From assembly GCA_035591015.1 (NCBI GenBank), contig JAXIUW010184736.1, positions 85,043 through 149,042 of the forward strand: a stretch of 64,000 nucleotides of DNA. The letters are read 5' to 3'. The position numbers were made by a program, and so were the translations under genes. This document shows, piece after piece, positions 8,458-17,251 of this stretch. Position 1 is the stretch's first letter. Each line of letters starts with the position of its first letter. The notes beneath the pieces are model-generated. The model was not told the DNA's origin, ran no database searches, and saw only the letters and a list, made by a program, of their open reading frames with translations. This DNA is from Cephalothrix simula (taxonomy: Eukaryota; Nemertea; Palaeonemertea; Archinemertea; Cephalotrichidae).

Positions 8458-10289
8458 TACCTAGGCTTGCCAAGTGGCTTATCGTGCCGTGGCTGGTTGC
8501 TTGTAGTAATGCTTCAACAATGCCATTAGCACCGCAAAATCTCAATAGTTGTAGGCCAATCGTCAATCTTTCACCACGGCATCCTCACTATGCCGAGCAG
8601 TTTGCCGCCTTGGAAATGATTAAAAATAATCAATTTGAGAGTGTCGCAGAACGCTGGGAGAACAATCAAACGCATTTTCAACCAGTAGAAATAAATCTTC
8701 TGGCCTTCGCTAAGCTAGCCGAGGGCGACTACATTACCTCCATTACGCTACTTGATCAAAGCCTAATCATCGCTCCTAATCGTTCTGATACCTATCGCCT
8801 AAAAGCTCAAGCCTTAATTGACAGTCAGCGCAATGAAGATGCCTTAGCCCTTTTGAATGCCGCCGCCGCTAAACTGCCCTTGGATGGCGGAATTGAATTT
8901 GATTTAGCCAGATTAAACTATCAGCAAGGCCATTGGCAAAAAGCTGCCTACCATGCCGAGCGTGCTGCGCAATTTCGGTTTAACCCTAGTGATCAAGCAG
9001 AGCTAAATCTACTGCGGCTTTATATTGCATGGGCGGGTAACTCTCCAGAAAATGCCGCTAGTTTTATACAGCAACTAAGCGTGGATGATGCATCTTCGGG
9101 TAACTTGCTGATGCTACACCATCTTGTAGCACAACAAAATTGGTCGGCTGCCAACCAATTATTAAGCAAGATAGACTCTACCGACCCACGGCTTGAGCTA
9201 ATAAGTATCCGCATTATGCTAAAGACTGGAGAATTTGAAGCCAGCTATCAAAAACTAGAACAATACCTTGCTCAAAATCCCGATGACTTTTCAGCATTAG
9301 AATTAAAGCTAGATTTGGAAATCAGCCTTGGTGCAGAAGAAAAAATCCTCAGCGTTGCCGAACAAATAATCAATAATTTTCCTAAAAACGCACTTGGCTA
9401 TGCAGGCTCTGCCATTGCTTACATTCTGGGTGAAGATACCCTCAAGGCACGCACATTCTACAACCTCACCGCTGCCTTTGAGCAACAGCACGTGTTGGTT
9501 GAGGTTTTAAGCATCTGGTTTTCAATATATGACAACCAGTGGGAGACTGCGCAAAGAAAACTGAACAATTACAAACATTATCTTGGTGAAGATCGCATTT
9601 ATTTTATTCTATCAGCCTTGCTCCAAACCATTGTTGATGCTAACCCCGTTGCAGCTCAAACCTTAAACTTTAGTGAGGTTACTACCGAAGAATTGAATCT
9701 GGCTTACTTTAAGAATCTGATTAACTTCTATCAAAAAAAATATTCGGCGATTAATGCCCCAGCCCCAGATTTGCCGTGGGAGTTTACCTATCTGCAAGCC
9801 ATGACGCTTATACAACAAAACTCGCTTGATGAGGCATTAGACACAATCAGCAATTACGCTAACTACCAGCGTTCAGCAGAATTTTTAGAGCTAATTGGCG
9901 ACATATACTGGATTAAAAAAAATAATAATAGGGCATTGAGCCATTATTCACGGGCATTAACTCTAACCGACAATAACATTAGGCTAATCAATAAATTAAG
10001 TCTGTTGGCCGTGGCCAACCAAGACTATGACCTAGCTTTGAACTGGCTGGGAATAGCACTATCTAATGCTGAAGGCACTCAGCGAGCGCAGGTTTTAGAG
10101 CATCTTTATATGGCTTCAAAGTTAGCTAACAATGCTGAAGACACCCTTAAATGGCGCAATGAGCTACTTGATAACCAGTACGGGCTAGATAATCTTAGGC
10201 CAGCGGTGTTGCCGATTATTGGTCTAAGGCTGCTCTTTCGTGGTCAACTTCCGCAAACACCGCCTAAGCTAGACATTCTGTGTTATTAA
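8454..10289 (+). CDS. TPR-repeat lipoprotein
   Basis: The protein has 611 residues and a signal peptide ending LVACSN, so Cys17 is probably lipidated. The rest is a chain of helical hairpins with TPR character, such as SYQKLEQYLAQNPDDFSALEL near 265-285 and a cluster near 480-540 containing LELIGDIYWIKKNNNRALSHY split over two helices. Proteins of this kind are scaffolds for envelope complexes. The 4-base overlap with the preceding lipoprotein gene suggests a joint function, for example in exopolysaccharide or outer-membrane assembly, but nothing here identifies the partner. Confidence 0.75.
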   Translation: MIPRLAKWLIVPWLVACSNASTMPLAPQNLNSCRPIVNLSPRHPHYAEQFAALEMIKNNQFESVAERWENNQTHFQPVEINLLAFAKLAEGDYITSITLLDQSLIIAPNRSDTYRLKAQALIDSQRNEDALALLNAAAAKLPLDGGIEFDLARLNYQQGHWQKAAYHAERAAQFRFNPSDQAELNLLRLYIAWAGNSPENAASFIQQLSVDDASSGNLLMLHHLVAQQNWSAANQLLSKIDSTDPRLELISIRIMLKTGEFEASYQKLEQYLAQNPDDFSALELKLDLEISLGAEEKILSVAEQIINNFPKNALGYAGSAIAYILGEDTLKARTFYNLTAAFEQQHVLVEVLSIWFSIYDNQWETAQRKLNNYKHYLGEDRIYFILSALLQTIVDANPVAAQTLNFSEVTTEELNLAYFKNLINFYQKKYSAINAPAPDLPWEFTYLQAMTLIQQNSLDEALDTISNYANYQRSAEFLELIGDIYWIKKNNNRALSHYSRALTLTDNNIRLINKLSLLAVANQDYDLALNWLGIALSNAEGTQRAQVLEHLYMASKLANNAEDTLKWRNELLDNQYGLDNLRPAVLPIIGLRLLFRGQLPQTPPKLDILCY

Positions 10290-10355
10290 GCAGAGGCTAT
10301 ATTTCTAAAACGGTGTCTATTATGTTAGGGTTTTGCAAAGAGGGTGAGGGTGTAA

Positions 10356-10409
10356 GAGCTGAGCAAACGACGTAGCGCGGGCGTTGAGTGATGGCCGTGT
10401 GCTCAGCTC
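10356..10409. other. Large hairpin with perfect 10-bp stem
   Basis: GAGCTGAGCA at 10356-10365 is the exact complement of TGCTCAGCTC at 10400-10409, with a GC-rich 34-base loop. It lies in the 193-base gap between the TPR lipoprotein and the HAD phosphatase. No T-run follows on either side, so it is not a classical terminator. It may be part of a small RNA or a 5' leader. Confidence 0.4.
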
Positions 10410-10482
10410 CACAACTCTTGGTTTCTAATTCTGAAAAACGCCTCCGCAACGATTATTGTTCCGTTATATATGACTATGGCCG

Positions 10483-11175
10483 ATGTATTCTAATTTAGTT
10501 TTATTTGATATTGACGGAACACTTCTTGCTGATAATCGTCAAAGTATTCAATGTATTGACTATGCTATCCGTAAAATCTATGGCTTAAGTAGCATTGATT
10601 GGTCTCAGCAAGTTATTGGCGGTAACACTGATCTTGGCATTGTGCATGGTGTGTTGACACAGCATGGTTTGAGTCATGAGTTAATATCAAATCGCATCAA
10701 TGCTTTGTGGGAATTTTACACTAACCACTACTTGGCAACAGTTGATAAGCGCAAAATAACCATTTTGCCCGGCGCCAAAGAGCTAGTGCAGCGCACACTA
10801 CTTGATGAAAAATTATTGCCGGGCCTGCTAACTGGCAACACCGAGGCCACAGCCAAAGCTAAACTAACTGCTGCTGAAATAGACGGCTTAGAGTTTGGTG
10901 CCTTCGGCCAGCACAGTCTTCAACGCCAAGAGCTACCTCAATTGGCACTTGAGAGAGTGCGCAAGATTACCTCAAGCACTTTTAGTGGCAAACAAATTGT
11001 AATTATTGGTGATACACCTAATGATATTGCCTGCGGCCAGTATGCTGACGCCAAAACGATTGCCGTATGCACGGGTAACTATAATTATGAACAGCTAAGT
11101 GCTTGCGCTCCAGATTTTGTCTTTGAAGACCTTTCTAATACCGATGCTGTGCTAGAAGCCATCTACGCTGGCTGA
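10483..11175 (+). CDS. HAD-superfamily phosphatase (phosphoglycolate phosphatase-like)
   Basis: The protein has 230 residues. HAD motif I, FDIDGT, at 8-13 supplies nucleophile Asp9 and acid/base Asp11. Motif II is GLLTGN near residues 113-118, a conserved Lys follows, and motif IV is IIGDTPNDIACG near 179-190. A helical cap lies between motifs I and II. This is the Gph/PGP branch, whose members dephosphorylate phosphoglycolate or other small phosphate esters; the substrate cannot be read from sequence. A Nudix gene follows after 4 bases, so both may belong to a clean-up operon. Confidence 0.85.
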   Translation: MYSNLVLFDIDGTLLADNRQSIQCIDYAIRKIYGLSSIDWSQQVIGGNTDLGIVHGVLTQHGLSHELISNRINALWEFYTNHYLATVDKRKITILPGAKELVQRTLLDEKLLPGLLTGNTEATAKAKLTAAEIDGLEFGAFGQHSLQRQELPQLALERVRKITSSTFSGKQIVIIGDTPNDIACGQYADAKTIAVCTGNYNYEQLSACAPDFVFEDLSNTDAVLEAIYAG

Positions 11176-11179
11176 GCTT

Positions 11180-11674
11180 ATGCAAAGACCTATGAAAAGC
11201 AAACAATATCGCCCCTGCGTAGCCTGCATTATCACCGATGCCTCGCGCGAACAAGTGTTGGTTTTTCAGCGGATTGATCGCTATCAATTTCAACAATGCT
11301 GGCAGTTTCCACAGGGTGGATTAGAAGCATCAGAAGAGCCAATTGATGCACTGTATCGTGAGCTTGCCGAAGAAATTGGCACTAATGATATTACTATCTT
11401 AAACAAGCTAACAGACCCTATCGCCTATACTTTTTCTGAAGATACGATTCGTGAGGGCATCGCCGCCCATTACTGCGGACAAAATCAATACTGGTTTTTA
11501 GCCCTGCTCAATCAGCCAACATCGGCTATTCATTTTAATCATCTTCCCCGTGAATTTGACAAGTTTAAGTGGGTGTCGCCCCAAGAGGCCATAGAGCTAG
11601 CAGTACCCTTTAAGCAAGACGCCTACACCCAAGCCCTCAGCAGTTTTGGACTACTAAAGCACAGCCTTACTTAA
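11180..11674 (+). CDS. rppH: RNA pyrophosphohydrolase / Nudix hydrolase (RppH-like)
   Basis: The protein has 164 residues. The Nudix box at about 47-67 matches GX5EX7REXXEEXG: GGLEASEEPIDALYRELAEE. The preceding WQFPQGG and the early YRPCVACII are typical of RppH, which removes pyrophosphate from mRNA 5' ends and starts decay, and of diadenosine polyphosphate hydrolases of the same branch. A later ATG (residue 5, MKSKQYRPC) is a plausible alternative start. The gene converges with the SPOR gene and overlaps its end by 4 bases. RppH is preferred over Ap4A hydrolase because of the proteobacterial-type N-terminus. Confidence 0.8.
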   Translation: MQRPMKSKQYRPCVACIITDASREQVLVFQRIDRYQFQQCWQFPQGGLEASEEPIDALYRELAEEIGTNDITILNKLTDPIAYTFSEDTIREGIAAHYCGQNQYWFLALLNQPTSAIHFNHLPREFDKFKWVSPQEAIELAVPFKQDAYTQALSSFGLLKHSLT

Positions 11675-12297
11675 CGACTGACTTTAACAATAAACATGCC
11701 GTCAAGACCGGTGTTGCGCTGCTTGAGTTCATCTAACTTGCTTTTAGCACCTTCTAAAGAAAAACCTACTATTTGAATGCGCTTGATGTTGTTTGCATCG
11801 GATTGAACCTTAATGCGATCTTGGGGCATCTCAACCAGTTGCTTGGTTTTGTCGACGCAGGCACTGCTACGACAAGCGGCGACCTGAATAGCATAAGCAC
11901 CGGCTAGCGGTATGCTCGGAGCTGGCTTTGCAAGTACTAGCGGTGCGGCTTCTTCAAGCGGTAAAACTTTGCTGACGGGCTGCTCTTCAAACTGCGCTGG
12001 AACACTATTAGACGGAATATCAAGAGCCAGCCAACCCACAAACAACCCCAGCAAGAAGACTATTACTCCCACTCCAACGACACTCCATGAAAATCTTGTC
12101 TTGGCTTTGGGCTTAGCGGGTAATTGCTCGCTATTCAACATTGCCGGAGCCTTTTTTGTAGCTGGAGCATCTTCCATGTCTATTAATTCTTTGAAAAAAG
12201 GACTCAATTGCTCGTCTTCATCTTCTATTTCTTCTGCTCCCAACAAAAAATCTGGCCGCTTATTGCTCCGATTTTCTGCATTTAATGTGTCTTGCAT
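11671..12297 (-). CDS. SPOR-domain membrane protein
   Basis: The protein has 208 residues. A charged cytoplasmic N-terminus (1-68) rich in Asp and Glu is followed by one membrane helix at about 70-92 (VVGVGVIVFLLGLFVGWLAL). After a Pro-rich linker, a SPOR domain occupies about 133-207, beginning AYAIQVAAC. SPOR domains bind denuded glycan strands at the division septum, so the protein is probably an inner-membrane cell-envelope or division protein with its SPOR domain in the periplasm. Two Cys in the SPOR domain could form a disulfide. It is transcribed in the same direction as the DUF350/ATP-synthase genes, after a 149-base gap. Confidence 0.85.
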   Translation of the reverse strand: MQDTLNAENRSNKRPDFLLGAEEIEDEDEQLSPFFKELIDMEDAPATKKAPAMLNSEQLPAKPKAKTRFSWSVVGVGVIVFLLGLFVGWLALDIPSNSVPAQFEEQPVSKVLPLEEAAPLVLAKPAPSIPLAGAYAIQVAACRSSACVDKTKQLVEMPQDRIKVQSDANNIKRIQIVGFSLEGAKSKLDELKQRNTGLDGMFIVKVSR

Positions 12298-12399
12298 AAT
12301 TCCCTTAGCCTCTAAAATTAACCCTCGGTATTGACGGTTTAACTAAGGTAAAGCAAATCAGAAGCCACAAACCTCACCGTACTGCTCATAAAACATAAA

Positions 12400-12443
12400 A
12401 TATAGCCCTAACTTATTAGTGATGCGCTAAAATCAGGCTATAT
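12400..12443 (-). terminator. Possible intrinsic terminator after the DUF350-like gene
   Basis: On the minus strand ATATAGCC and GGCTATAT (complements of 12436-12443 and 12400-12407) can form an 8-bp stem with a long loop, starting 4 bases after the stop codon. It is followed by TTTATGTTTT. The long loop and interrupted T-run make this a weak call. It would end the hemL-atpZIBE-DUF350 transcript before the SPOR gene. Confidence 0.4.
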
Positions 12444-12446
12444 CAA

Positions 12447-13373
12447 TTAAAATCCATACGCCGCACGCACAAGAATAGAAAATACAAGGGCAAAGGTCAA
12501 AAAGCCCTCTATGAGACCCCAAGTTTTTTTTTCGTAAATATTGTCTACAGCTTGTTTCCAAGTTATGCCTTTAGCACTTAGCGTTGACACAAGCACCACA
12601 GCCAACAACATATGCAAAATTAACCTAAAAATAATAATTGCCACCACAAGCTCCTTCATGTCCCAAGTAGCAGCAATAAACGGCGACGAACTAAAACAAT
12701 CAGCAAAACTATCACAACTACTATCCACATAACTGCCCGTAATACCTACACCCACCGCCCACATTATTTGAACAGTCAGCGTCAACCACATTAATGACAA
12801 ACCTGCTGCCAGTGAACCATTAGCTATTTCTTTCAGAATATTGCGTAATTTCAACCCTATACAGCTAGTCAGTATCACCATTGCAAAAGTTGCCAGTGCC
12901 GCAGCACTGCCGATGCTGGTTGGATAAAAACTGGCCACAGTATTAGATATGGAAGTCTCTACAGCAATCGCAGTCAAAAGCCAAATGTTCAGCATTACCA
13001 TAAGCAGCGCAACTGACAAATTATTATCGCTAAACAACTTTTGATTTAGGCTTGCCCCATCACGAAAACTACCGGCAAAAAAACCTAACACAGCACCAAA
13101 AAATCTGCGCAACACCACCAAGATAACTATTTGCAGCAATAACATTGCTAATAGACGTTGATTTAAGACCTCGCCTTCAGCAGTCATTATATAGAACAAC
13201 CACAAAACCATCAGTGTTGCCGCAAGGCTACTCAAGGCATCAATCGCTACTGCCCGATTTGGCTTGTAATTCACCCATAACCAGCGCCACCCGGGCACAA
13301 TCACCACACTATACAATAGCCACCACAGCCCAATGACCAGTATGGGTAATGCACTCTTTATAAAGACTTCCAT
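12447..13373 (-). CDS. DUF350-like multi-pass membrane protein, copy 1
   Basis: This is a 308-residue inner-membrane protein with about eight hydrophobic helices in two similar halves. The first half contains NNLSVALLMVMLNIWLLTAI and the second NGSLAAGLSLMWLTLTVQIM. This N(x)AxA(x)SL pattern and the ending WGLIEGFLTFALVF resemble the DUF350 family, whose function is poorly known. Residues CDSFADC in a loop hint at a periplasmic disulfide. Two paralogues of similar build lie upstream in the same orientation, directly after atpE. I cannot assign a substrate; the DUF350 link is by pattern only. Confidence 0.55.
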   Translation of the reverse strand: MEVFIKSALPILVIGLWWLLYSVVIVPGWRWLWVNYKPNRAVAIDALSSLAATLMVLWLFYIMTAEGEVLNQRLLAMLLLQIVILVVLRRFFGAVLGFFAGSFRDGASLNQKLFSDNNLSVALLMVMLNIWLLTAIAVETSISNTVASFYPTSIGSAAALATFAMVILTSCIGLKLRNILKEIANGSLAAGLSLMWLTLTVQIMWAVGVGITGSYVDSSCDSFADCFSSSPFIAATWDMKELVVAIIIFRLILHMLLAVVLVSTLSAKGITWKQAVDNIYEKKTWGLIEGFLTFALVFSILVRAAYGF

Positions 13374-13522
13374 AGCGAGTAATCCTCAGTAATTAACAAG
13401 GCCCGTTGCCTACTCTATTATTGGTATATAACAAACCATCAGCTAATTTTGGCATTACCAGCAATGCCCACAATGTATTAAATCTACTGGCATTTTAATA
13501 TCTGCTAGTGCTAGCGAGCCGT

Positions 13523-13585
13523 GTAACAACGCCGTGTAACAACTTTGTGGCAGCCTTTGTAACAGACTTTGTAACAAACTTTGGA
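13523..13585. repeat. Degenerate 12-13-bp tandem repeats between two DUF350-like genes
   Basis: About five units begin GTAACA: GTAACAACGCCGT, GTAACAACTTTGT, a decayed unit, GTAACAGACTTT and GTAACAAACTTT. They lie in a 312-base spacer that contains no credible gene; the small ORF across them is a by-product of the repeats. A short GGGCTA/TAGCCC stem near 13677-13700 overlaps the end of the neighbouring minus-strand gene and could be a terminator. Confidence 0.65.
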
Positions 13586-13685
13586 CTTAATAATTTGGAG
13601 ATAATCGCCCCTAAGCATTGCTATCAGGCTATATTAACCATTAAGCCAAGTTTGCTCGCCTGCGTATATCATTTAGCTAGCCCAC

Positions 13686-14444
13686 TCAAATTAGGCGGGC
13701 TATAAGTTTTTGTAGTAAGCGCACCACTAAACTTAACAAGATAATCAGCACTAATGATGATAGAACAACCATCAGCATATTCATAATATATTCAGCATCA
13801 TAGCATGAATATGCCGTAGAGCAGGTGCCAGCAGCAATCTTAATAGAATTATATATATCTATTATAAGCTGATACAGAACTATAAAAAGCAACCCCGATA
13901 TCGCCCTAGGGTGGCCATTACTCACAAATATATAGTGAATTACACGCTTAAATGGCGTCCACATAAATGCTGTACTCAGCGTAAACACCAGCCTTGTGAG
14001 CAAAATCAACCAAAAAATAACCGTAAGCGTAGCGATGAAGCCCTCTAAACTACCTACAGAAACTTCTACTATGACTAATGGAGATACAACTCTAGCAACG
14101 CACAAGTGCATAACCAGCAGAAATATGCCCGGCGCAACTTTGGGTTGATTAGATAGATCAAGATTAGGCCGGCTGCTCCAAGCTCTGACCAGAGGTGCTA
14201 GCATGTAAAAACGTATCACCACCAGCAAGGCCGCTAAGGGTACTATCAGCCATGAGACTCTGCCCACATAAACCAGTGCTTGACTGGCCAAATAGATTAC
14301 TGATAATAGTCCGCCAACTTGGTCTAAGTTAAACTTAAGTCTCTGTTGTCGTAGGTATTTTGCTGGGAGGTGGTGGTAAAATGCCATATACAGCATCCAC
14401 CACAGCGCACAGGCCAATACAATAACAATTGCATTCTGCAACAT
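13686..14444 (-). CDS. DUF350-like multi-pass membrane protein, copy 2 (diverged)
   Basis: The protein has 252 residues with six to seven hydrophobic helices. It shares the N-terminal ALWWMLYMAFYHH-type start with the flanking paralogues (WWLLYSVVI and LWWVLYDLV) and the same overall arrangement, but it is shorter and lacks the clear N-x-A-x-A motifs. Copy 1 carries CDSFADC in a loop at the equivalent place where this protein has CSTAYSC. That paired-Cys loop is absent from copy 3. Function is unknown. It is probably co-transcribed with atpE and copy 3 (128-base gap upstream). Confidence 0.5.
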   Translation of the reverse strand: MLQNAIVIVLACALWWMLYMAFYHHLPAKYLRQQRLKFNLDQVGGLLSVIYLASQALVYVGRVSWLIVPLAALLVVIRFYMLAPLVRAWSSRPNLDLSNQPKVAPGIFLLVMHLCVARVVSPLVIVEVSVGSLEGFIATLTVIFWLILLTRLVFTLSTAFMWTPFKRVIHYIFVSNGHPRAISGLLFIVLYQLIIDIYNSIKIAAGTCSTAYSCYDAEYIMNMLMVVLSSLVLIILLSLVVRLLQKLIARLI

Positions 14445-14571
14445 AGCCCTATCTACTCTTTCGCTCTAACAGCTCGCACAATATAAAACATGCACCGAAC
14501 CGGTAAATTAAAACTGAATAAAAAAGAATTACAGATGGTAGATGTCAATCGCCATTAGCTGGTAGCCGTGG

Positions 14572-15498
14572 CTACCAATACCACGTAATCGCAAAGGCTA
14601 AAACGAACACCATTTGCCACACAAAGCTAGATACACCATCAAACAAGCCCCACACAATGCTTCTATCAACGGTTAGAGCCTTGTAGATGTTTAAGCCAAG
14701 CAGTATGCGTAGCAGCAAGAACAGCACCAAGCGCAACACAATGGCTGACGCAACCACTATGCCAAAGAATATCCACAAATAACGGCCGTGCTTTAGATAC
14801 TCATCAGAAAGAAAAGCTCCGTAGTAACCCACCCCCAGATAAACGTAGATCATAATCAACTGCGACGCTGATGACAGCCCCATCAAAGAGAAGGCCGCCG
14901 CAAGATTGTTATGCTTAAAAATCTCGCCCAAAACACTGCGCCCCAAAAAGAACACAGAATGCACCCAGCATATTATCATGCACATTACTAAGGTTGAGGC
15001 GGCCACAAGTGTAGAAGCTAAAACGGCCTCGGTATCACCAAAGTCAGTAACTAAGTACTGCCCCAAGGCAATGGCCACCCAAACATAGAGCACCAGCATC
15101 AACACTCCGCCGGCTATGTTGCGCTGCTTGAATAACTCATGATCAATATTGATGATGGCTCCGTGGCTATCACGAACTCTGCCAAACACCACCCCCACTA
15201 AAGCTCCGAGAATCTTTCTGGTAAAGCCCAAAGCCAACACCATGAACAGCATGTAAACGGCCTTATACCATAGCGGTAATCCATACTGTGCCACCAAAAG
15301 ACCTACCATGAATAGTCCAATGGCCATCAACCCTCCCAAAAGGTCTAAGGCCACGGCCACGTTAGGGCGTTTACCAAATAAAGAACGCGTTGCTTGATGC
15401 TGTGGCGTAAGAACTAAATCGTATAGAACCCACCACAGCACGAAAGAAAGTAGGCACAGCAGAAAATCTGCCAAGGGATTGATAAGGTGTATAATCAT
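14572..15498 (-). CDS. DUF350-like multi-pass membrane protein, copy 3
   Basis: The protein has 308 residues and about eight membrane helices in two halves. Each half carries a DUF350-like motif: RNIAGGVLMLVLYVWVAIAL near 125-145 and NNLAAAFSLMGLSSASQLIM near 205-225. It is the closest of the three to the family pattern and ends VWGLFDGVSSFVWQMVFVL, similar to copy 1. It lies only 31 bases after atpE on the same strand, so it is very probably on the Fo transcript. A link to ion or membrane-potential handling is inferred from location only. Confidence 0.55.
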   Translation of the reverse strand: MIIHLINPLADFLLCLLSFVLWWVLYDLVLTPQHQATRSLFGKRPNVAVALDLLGGLMAIGLFMVGLLVAQYGLPLWYKAVYMLFMVLALGFTRKILGALVGVVFGRVRDSHGAIINIDHELFKQRNIAGGVLMLVLYVWVAIALGQYLVTDFGDTEAVLASTLVAASTLVMCMIICWVHSVFFLGRSVLGEIFKHNNLAAAFSLMGLSSASQLIMIYVYLGVGYYGAFLSDEYLKHGRYLWIFFGIVVASAIVLRLVLFLLLRILLGLNIYKALTVDRSIVWGLFDGVSSFVWQMVFVLAFAITWYW

Positions 15499-15529
15499 TT
15501 TCTGCAGTACCTGAAAACAGAGCTAAGCC

Positions 15530-15838
15530 TTACAGCTTGGCCTGTAGAATAAAGGCGATGACCAAACCATAGATAACTAGTGATTCAATCAAGGCCAAAC
15601 CGATAATCATCGGAGTAAAGATTTGACCTGCCGCATTAGGATTACGAGCAATGCCTTCTAAGGCAGCTGCCGTGGCTCTGCCCTGTGCTAAACTGCCTCC
15701 AAGGGCGGCCACGCCAATCGCAAAACCGGCACCGATAGCCAAACCAAAGTTAGCCAGCTCGCCTTCCGCAGCAAAGACAGGGCTAGCTGTAATTAAGGCT
15801 AAAAAGGTAAAAGAAAGTATTTTAGTTAGTTTCTTCAT
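15530..15838 (-). CDS. atpE: ATP synthase Fo subunit c
   Basis: Subunit c forms the proteolipid ring that carries ions through Fo. The ORF of 102 residues includes a cleavable-looking signal peptide (1-23, ending VFAA), as seen in several deltaproteobacterial c subunits; the mature part is about 79 residues. Helix 1 contains GSLAQGRA with Gln52, then the polar loop EGIARNPNA. Helix 2 contains ALIESLVIY with the ion-carrying Glu85, Ser86 and Tyr90. Gln, Glu, Ser and Tyr are four of the positions that bind Na+ in sodium-type rings, but the Thr after Ser is Leu here. Normal atpF/F1 genes do not follow. Confidence 0.95.
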   Translation of the reverse strand: MKKLTKILSFTFLALITASPVFAAEGELANFGLAIGAGFAIGVAALGGSLAQGRATAAALEGIARNPNAAGQIFTPMIIGLALIESLVIYGLVIAFILQAKL

Positions 15839-15873
15839 TTACTTATTCTCACAATAGGTTAGGGGTTAACTAA

Positions 15874-16587
15874 TCAATGGGCTTCTTCCAAGGCATCTTG
15901 AAAGTATACACACGACAGCAATACAAAAACAAAGGTTTGAAGCACTGAAACAAATATTCCCAAGCCAATAAACGGTAAGGGCAGGAACAGTGGCAACAAA
16001 GATGAAAATAACACAATAACTTTATGGTCACCGGTTAGGTTACCAAACAAACGCACCGATAACGACACCGGTCGCACCAAATGACTAATAATTTCAATGG
16101 GCATAATCAACGGTGCCAGCCACCAAACCGGTCCCATAAACTTTTTTACATAACCAAAACCATGGGCTTTAATGCCCATAGCATGCGCAACGGCAAAGGT
16201 AACCAACGCTAAAACAATAGTCACGTTAAATTGGCTAGTTGGTGACTCCATTCCCGGCACCAAACCAATAATATTATTCACTAAAATAAAAAATACAAAG
16301 GTCGCCAACAACGGATATAACCGCCCCACACCACCCTTGAGCATCGAATCAAAAAAATTATACATGCCCCTTAAGGCATAACGAATTACAAAGTTAATTC
16401 CGGCAGTTCCTTCTGGACGCATGTACTCTGAACGCCGAAAAGGTATTCCCAAAAAGAATGCGACCACTATCAATACTATTGAACCCAGCAAGGCATCAAT
16501 CGCCGGCACAGGGTCTACACCGTAATGGGCTAAAGTTTCACCCAAGCTATGAAAAAACCAGTCTCTAATTGTCGCCGCATGTTCCAC
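15874..16587 (-). CDS. atpB: ATP synthase Fo subunit a
   Basis: Subunit a forms the stator half-channels next to the c ring. The essential Arg is in SLSVRLFGNLTGDH (Arg179 with the start used here), preceded by MPIEIISHLVRP; both are family hallmarks. Five to six membrane helices are visible, and NNIIGLVPGMESPTS in the middle is typical. I chose the GTG at 16587 (237 residues) because TTAGGGAG lies 8 bases upstream of it. The in-frame TTG at 16608 would overlap atpI by 19 bases and has no such site. atpE follows after 35 bases. Confidence 0.95.
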   Translation of the reverse strand: MEHAATIRDWFFHSLGETLAHYGVDPVPAIDALLGSIVLIVVAFFLGIPFRRSEYMRPEGTAGINFVIRYALRGMYNFFDSMLKGGVGRLYPLLATFVFFILVNNIIGLVPGMESPTSQFNVTIVLALVTFAVAHAMGIKAHGFGYVKKFMGPVWWLAPLIMPIEIISHLVRPVSLSVRLFGNLTGDHKVIVLFSSLLPLFLPLPFIGLGIFVSVLQTFVFVLLSCVYFQDALEEAH

Positions 16588-16589
16588 AA

Positions 16590-16988
16590 TTAACTCCCTA
16601 AGTACCAATTCTCACGGTTAGACACCATCACAAAAATTACCACTGCCAAAACAATCGCCGACAGTCCAATAATTAGCCCCACCAAGTTTACATCCCAATA
16701 CACCAACGACCCGTACAGTACAAATCCCGTTAAGCCCATCTTTAGCATCCACAGTACCGCAATAATAACACGGAAACCACGAACACCAGACAGCCGTATC
16801 ACAGCCAAGGCCGAGCCGAAAAAATTAAAACTAACTACTGCCCATCCTATCAACACGGCAGTAGCTATGTCAATACCTCCATACAGCCAACCTCCACAGG
16901 CAATAACCGGCAAAATAATAACTAATATCAAAGAAAATCTAAGCACATGGCCAGAGCCGGCTTGAATATTGTTGTTTTTGCTCATCAT
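16590..16988 (-). CDS. atpI: ATP synthase protein I (AtpI-like)
   Basis: The protein has 132 residues with four hydrophobic helices, for example LILVIILPVIACGGWLYGGI near the start. The C-terminus NRENWYLGS is cytoplasmic. Position directly before atpB and the four-helix layout identify it as the AtpI family, which assists assembly of the c ring and may help Mg2+ uptake. It lies two bases before the chosen atpB start. Confidence 0.75.
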   Translation of the reverse strand: MMSKNNNIQAGSGHVLRFSLILVIILPVIACGGWLYGGIDIATAVLIGWAVVSFNFFGSALAVIRLSGVRGFRVIIAVLWMLKMGLTGFVLYGSLVYWDVNLVGLIIGLSAIVLAVVIFVMVSNRENWYLGS

Positions 16989-17017
16989 TCGCTATCACTA
17001 TTCTCTTTCACTATCCG

Positions 17018-17251
17018 CTATTCGCTATCAATTTGTAGCTGCCTAACCACACGCCACAGGCTACGTCCGCCGGCCGCTAAGCCCATCAGCAATCCTAGTA
17101 GCATCAGCCACGGTGCAGAGTTTAATTGACCATCAGCCCAATTACCAATTAATATGCCCACCACTACCGACAAGCTAAACTCTATGCCCACCGCCCCATA
17201 GCGCAAATATTTTTTATAGAAATTATTGTTCTGAACTGGCCGCTTTACCAT
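17018..17251 (-). CDS. atpZ: AtpZ/AtpI-family small membrane protein
   Basis: The protein has 77 residues with two membrane helices. The first begins GIEFSLSVVVGILIGNWAD; the second is WLMLLGLLMGLAAGGRSLWR. This GxEF...G...G.W.D pattern and the AAG.R.L end are characteristic of the AtpZ family found before atpI in many bacteria with split Fo/F1 operons. AtpZ works with AtpI, probably in c-ring assembly or divalent cation transport. It overlaps the end of hemL by 7 bases. Confidence 0.75.
   Translation of the reverse strand: MVKRPVQNNNFYKKYLRYGAVGIEFSLSVVVGILIGNWADGQLNSAPWLMLLGLLMGLAAGGRSLWRVVRQLQIDSE

Noticed and set aside
13508-13705. 65-codon frame between DUF350-like genes
   Set aside because: It follows the GTAACA repeat series and overlaps the end of a real minus-strand gene.
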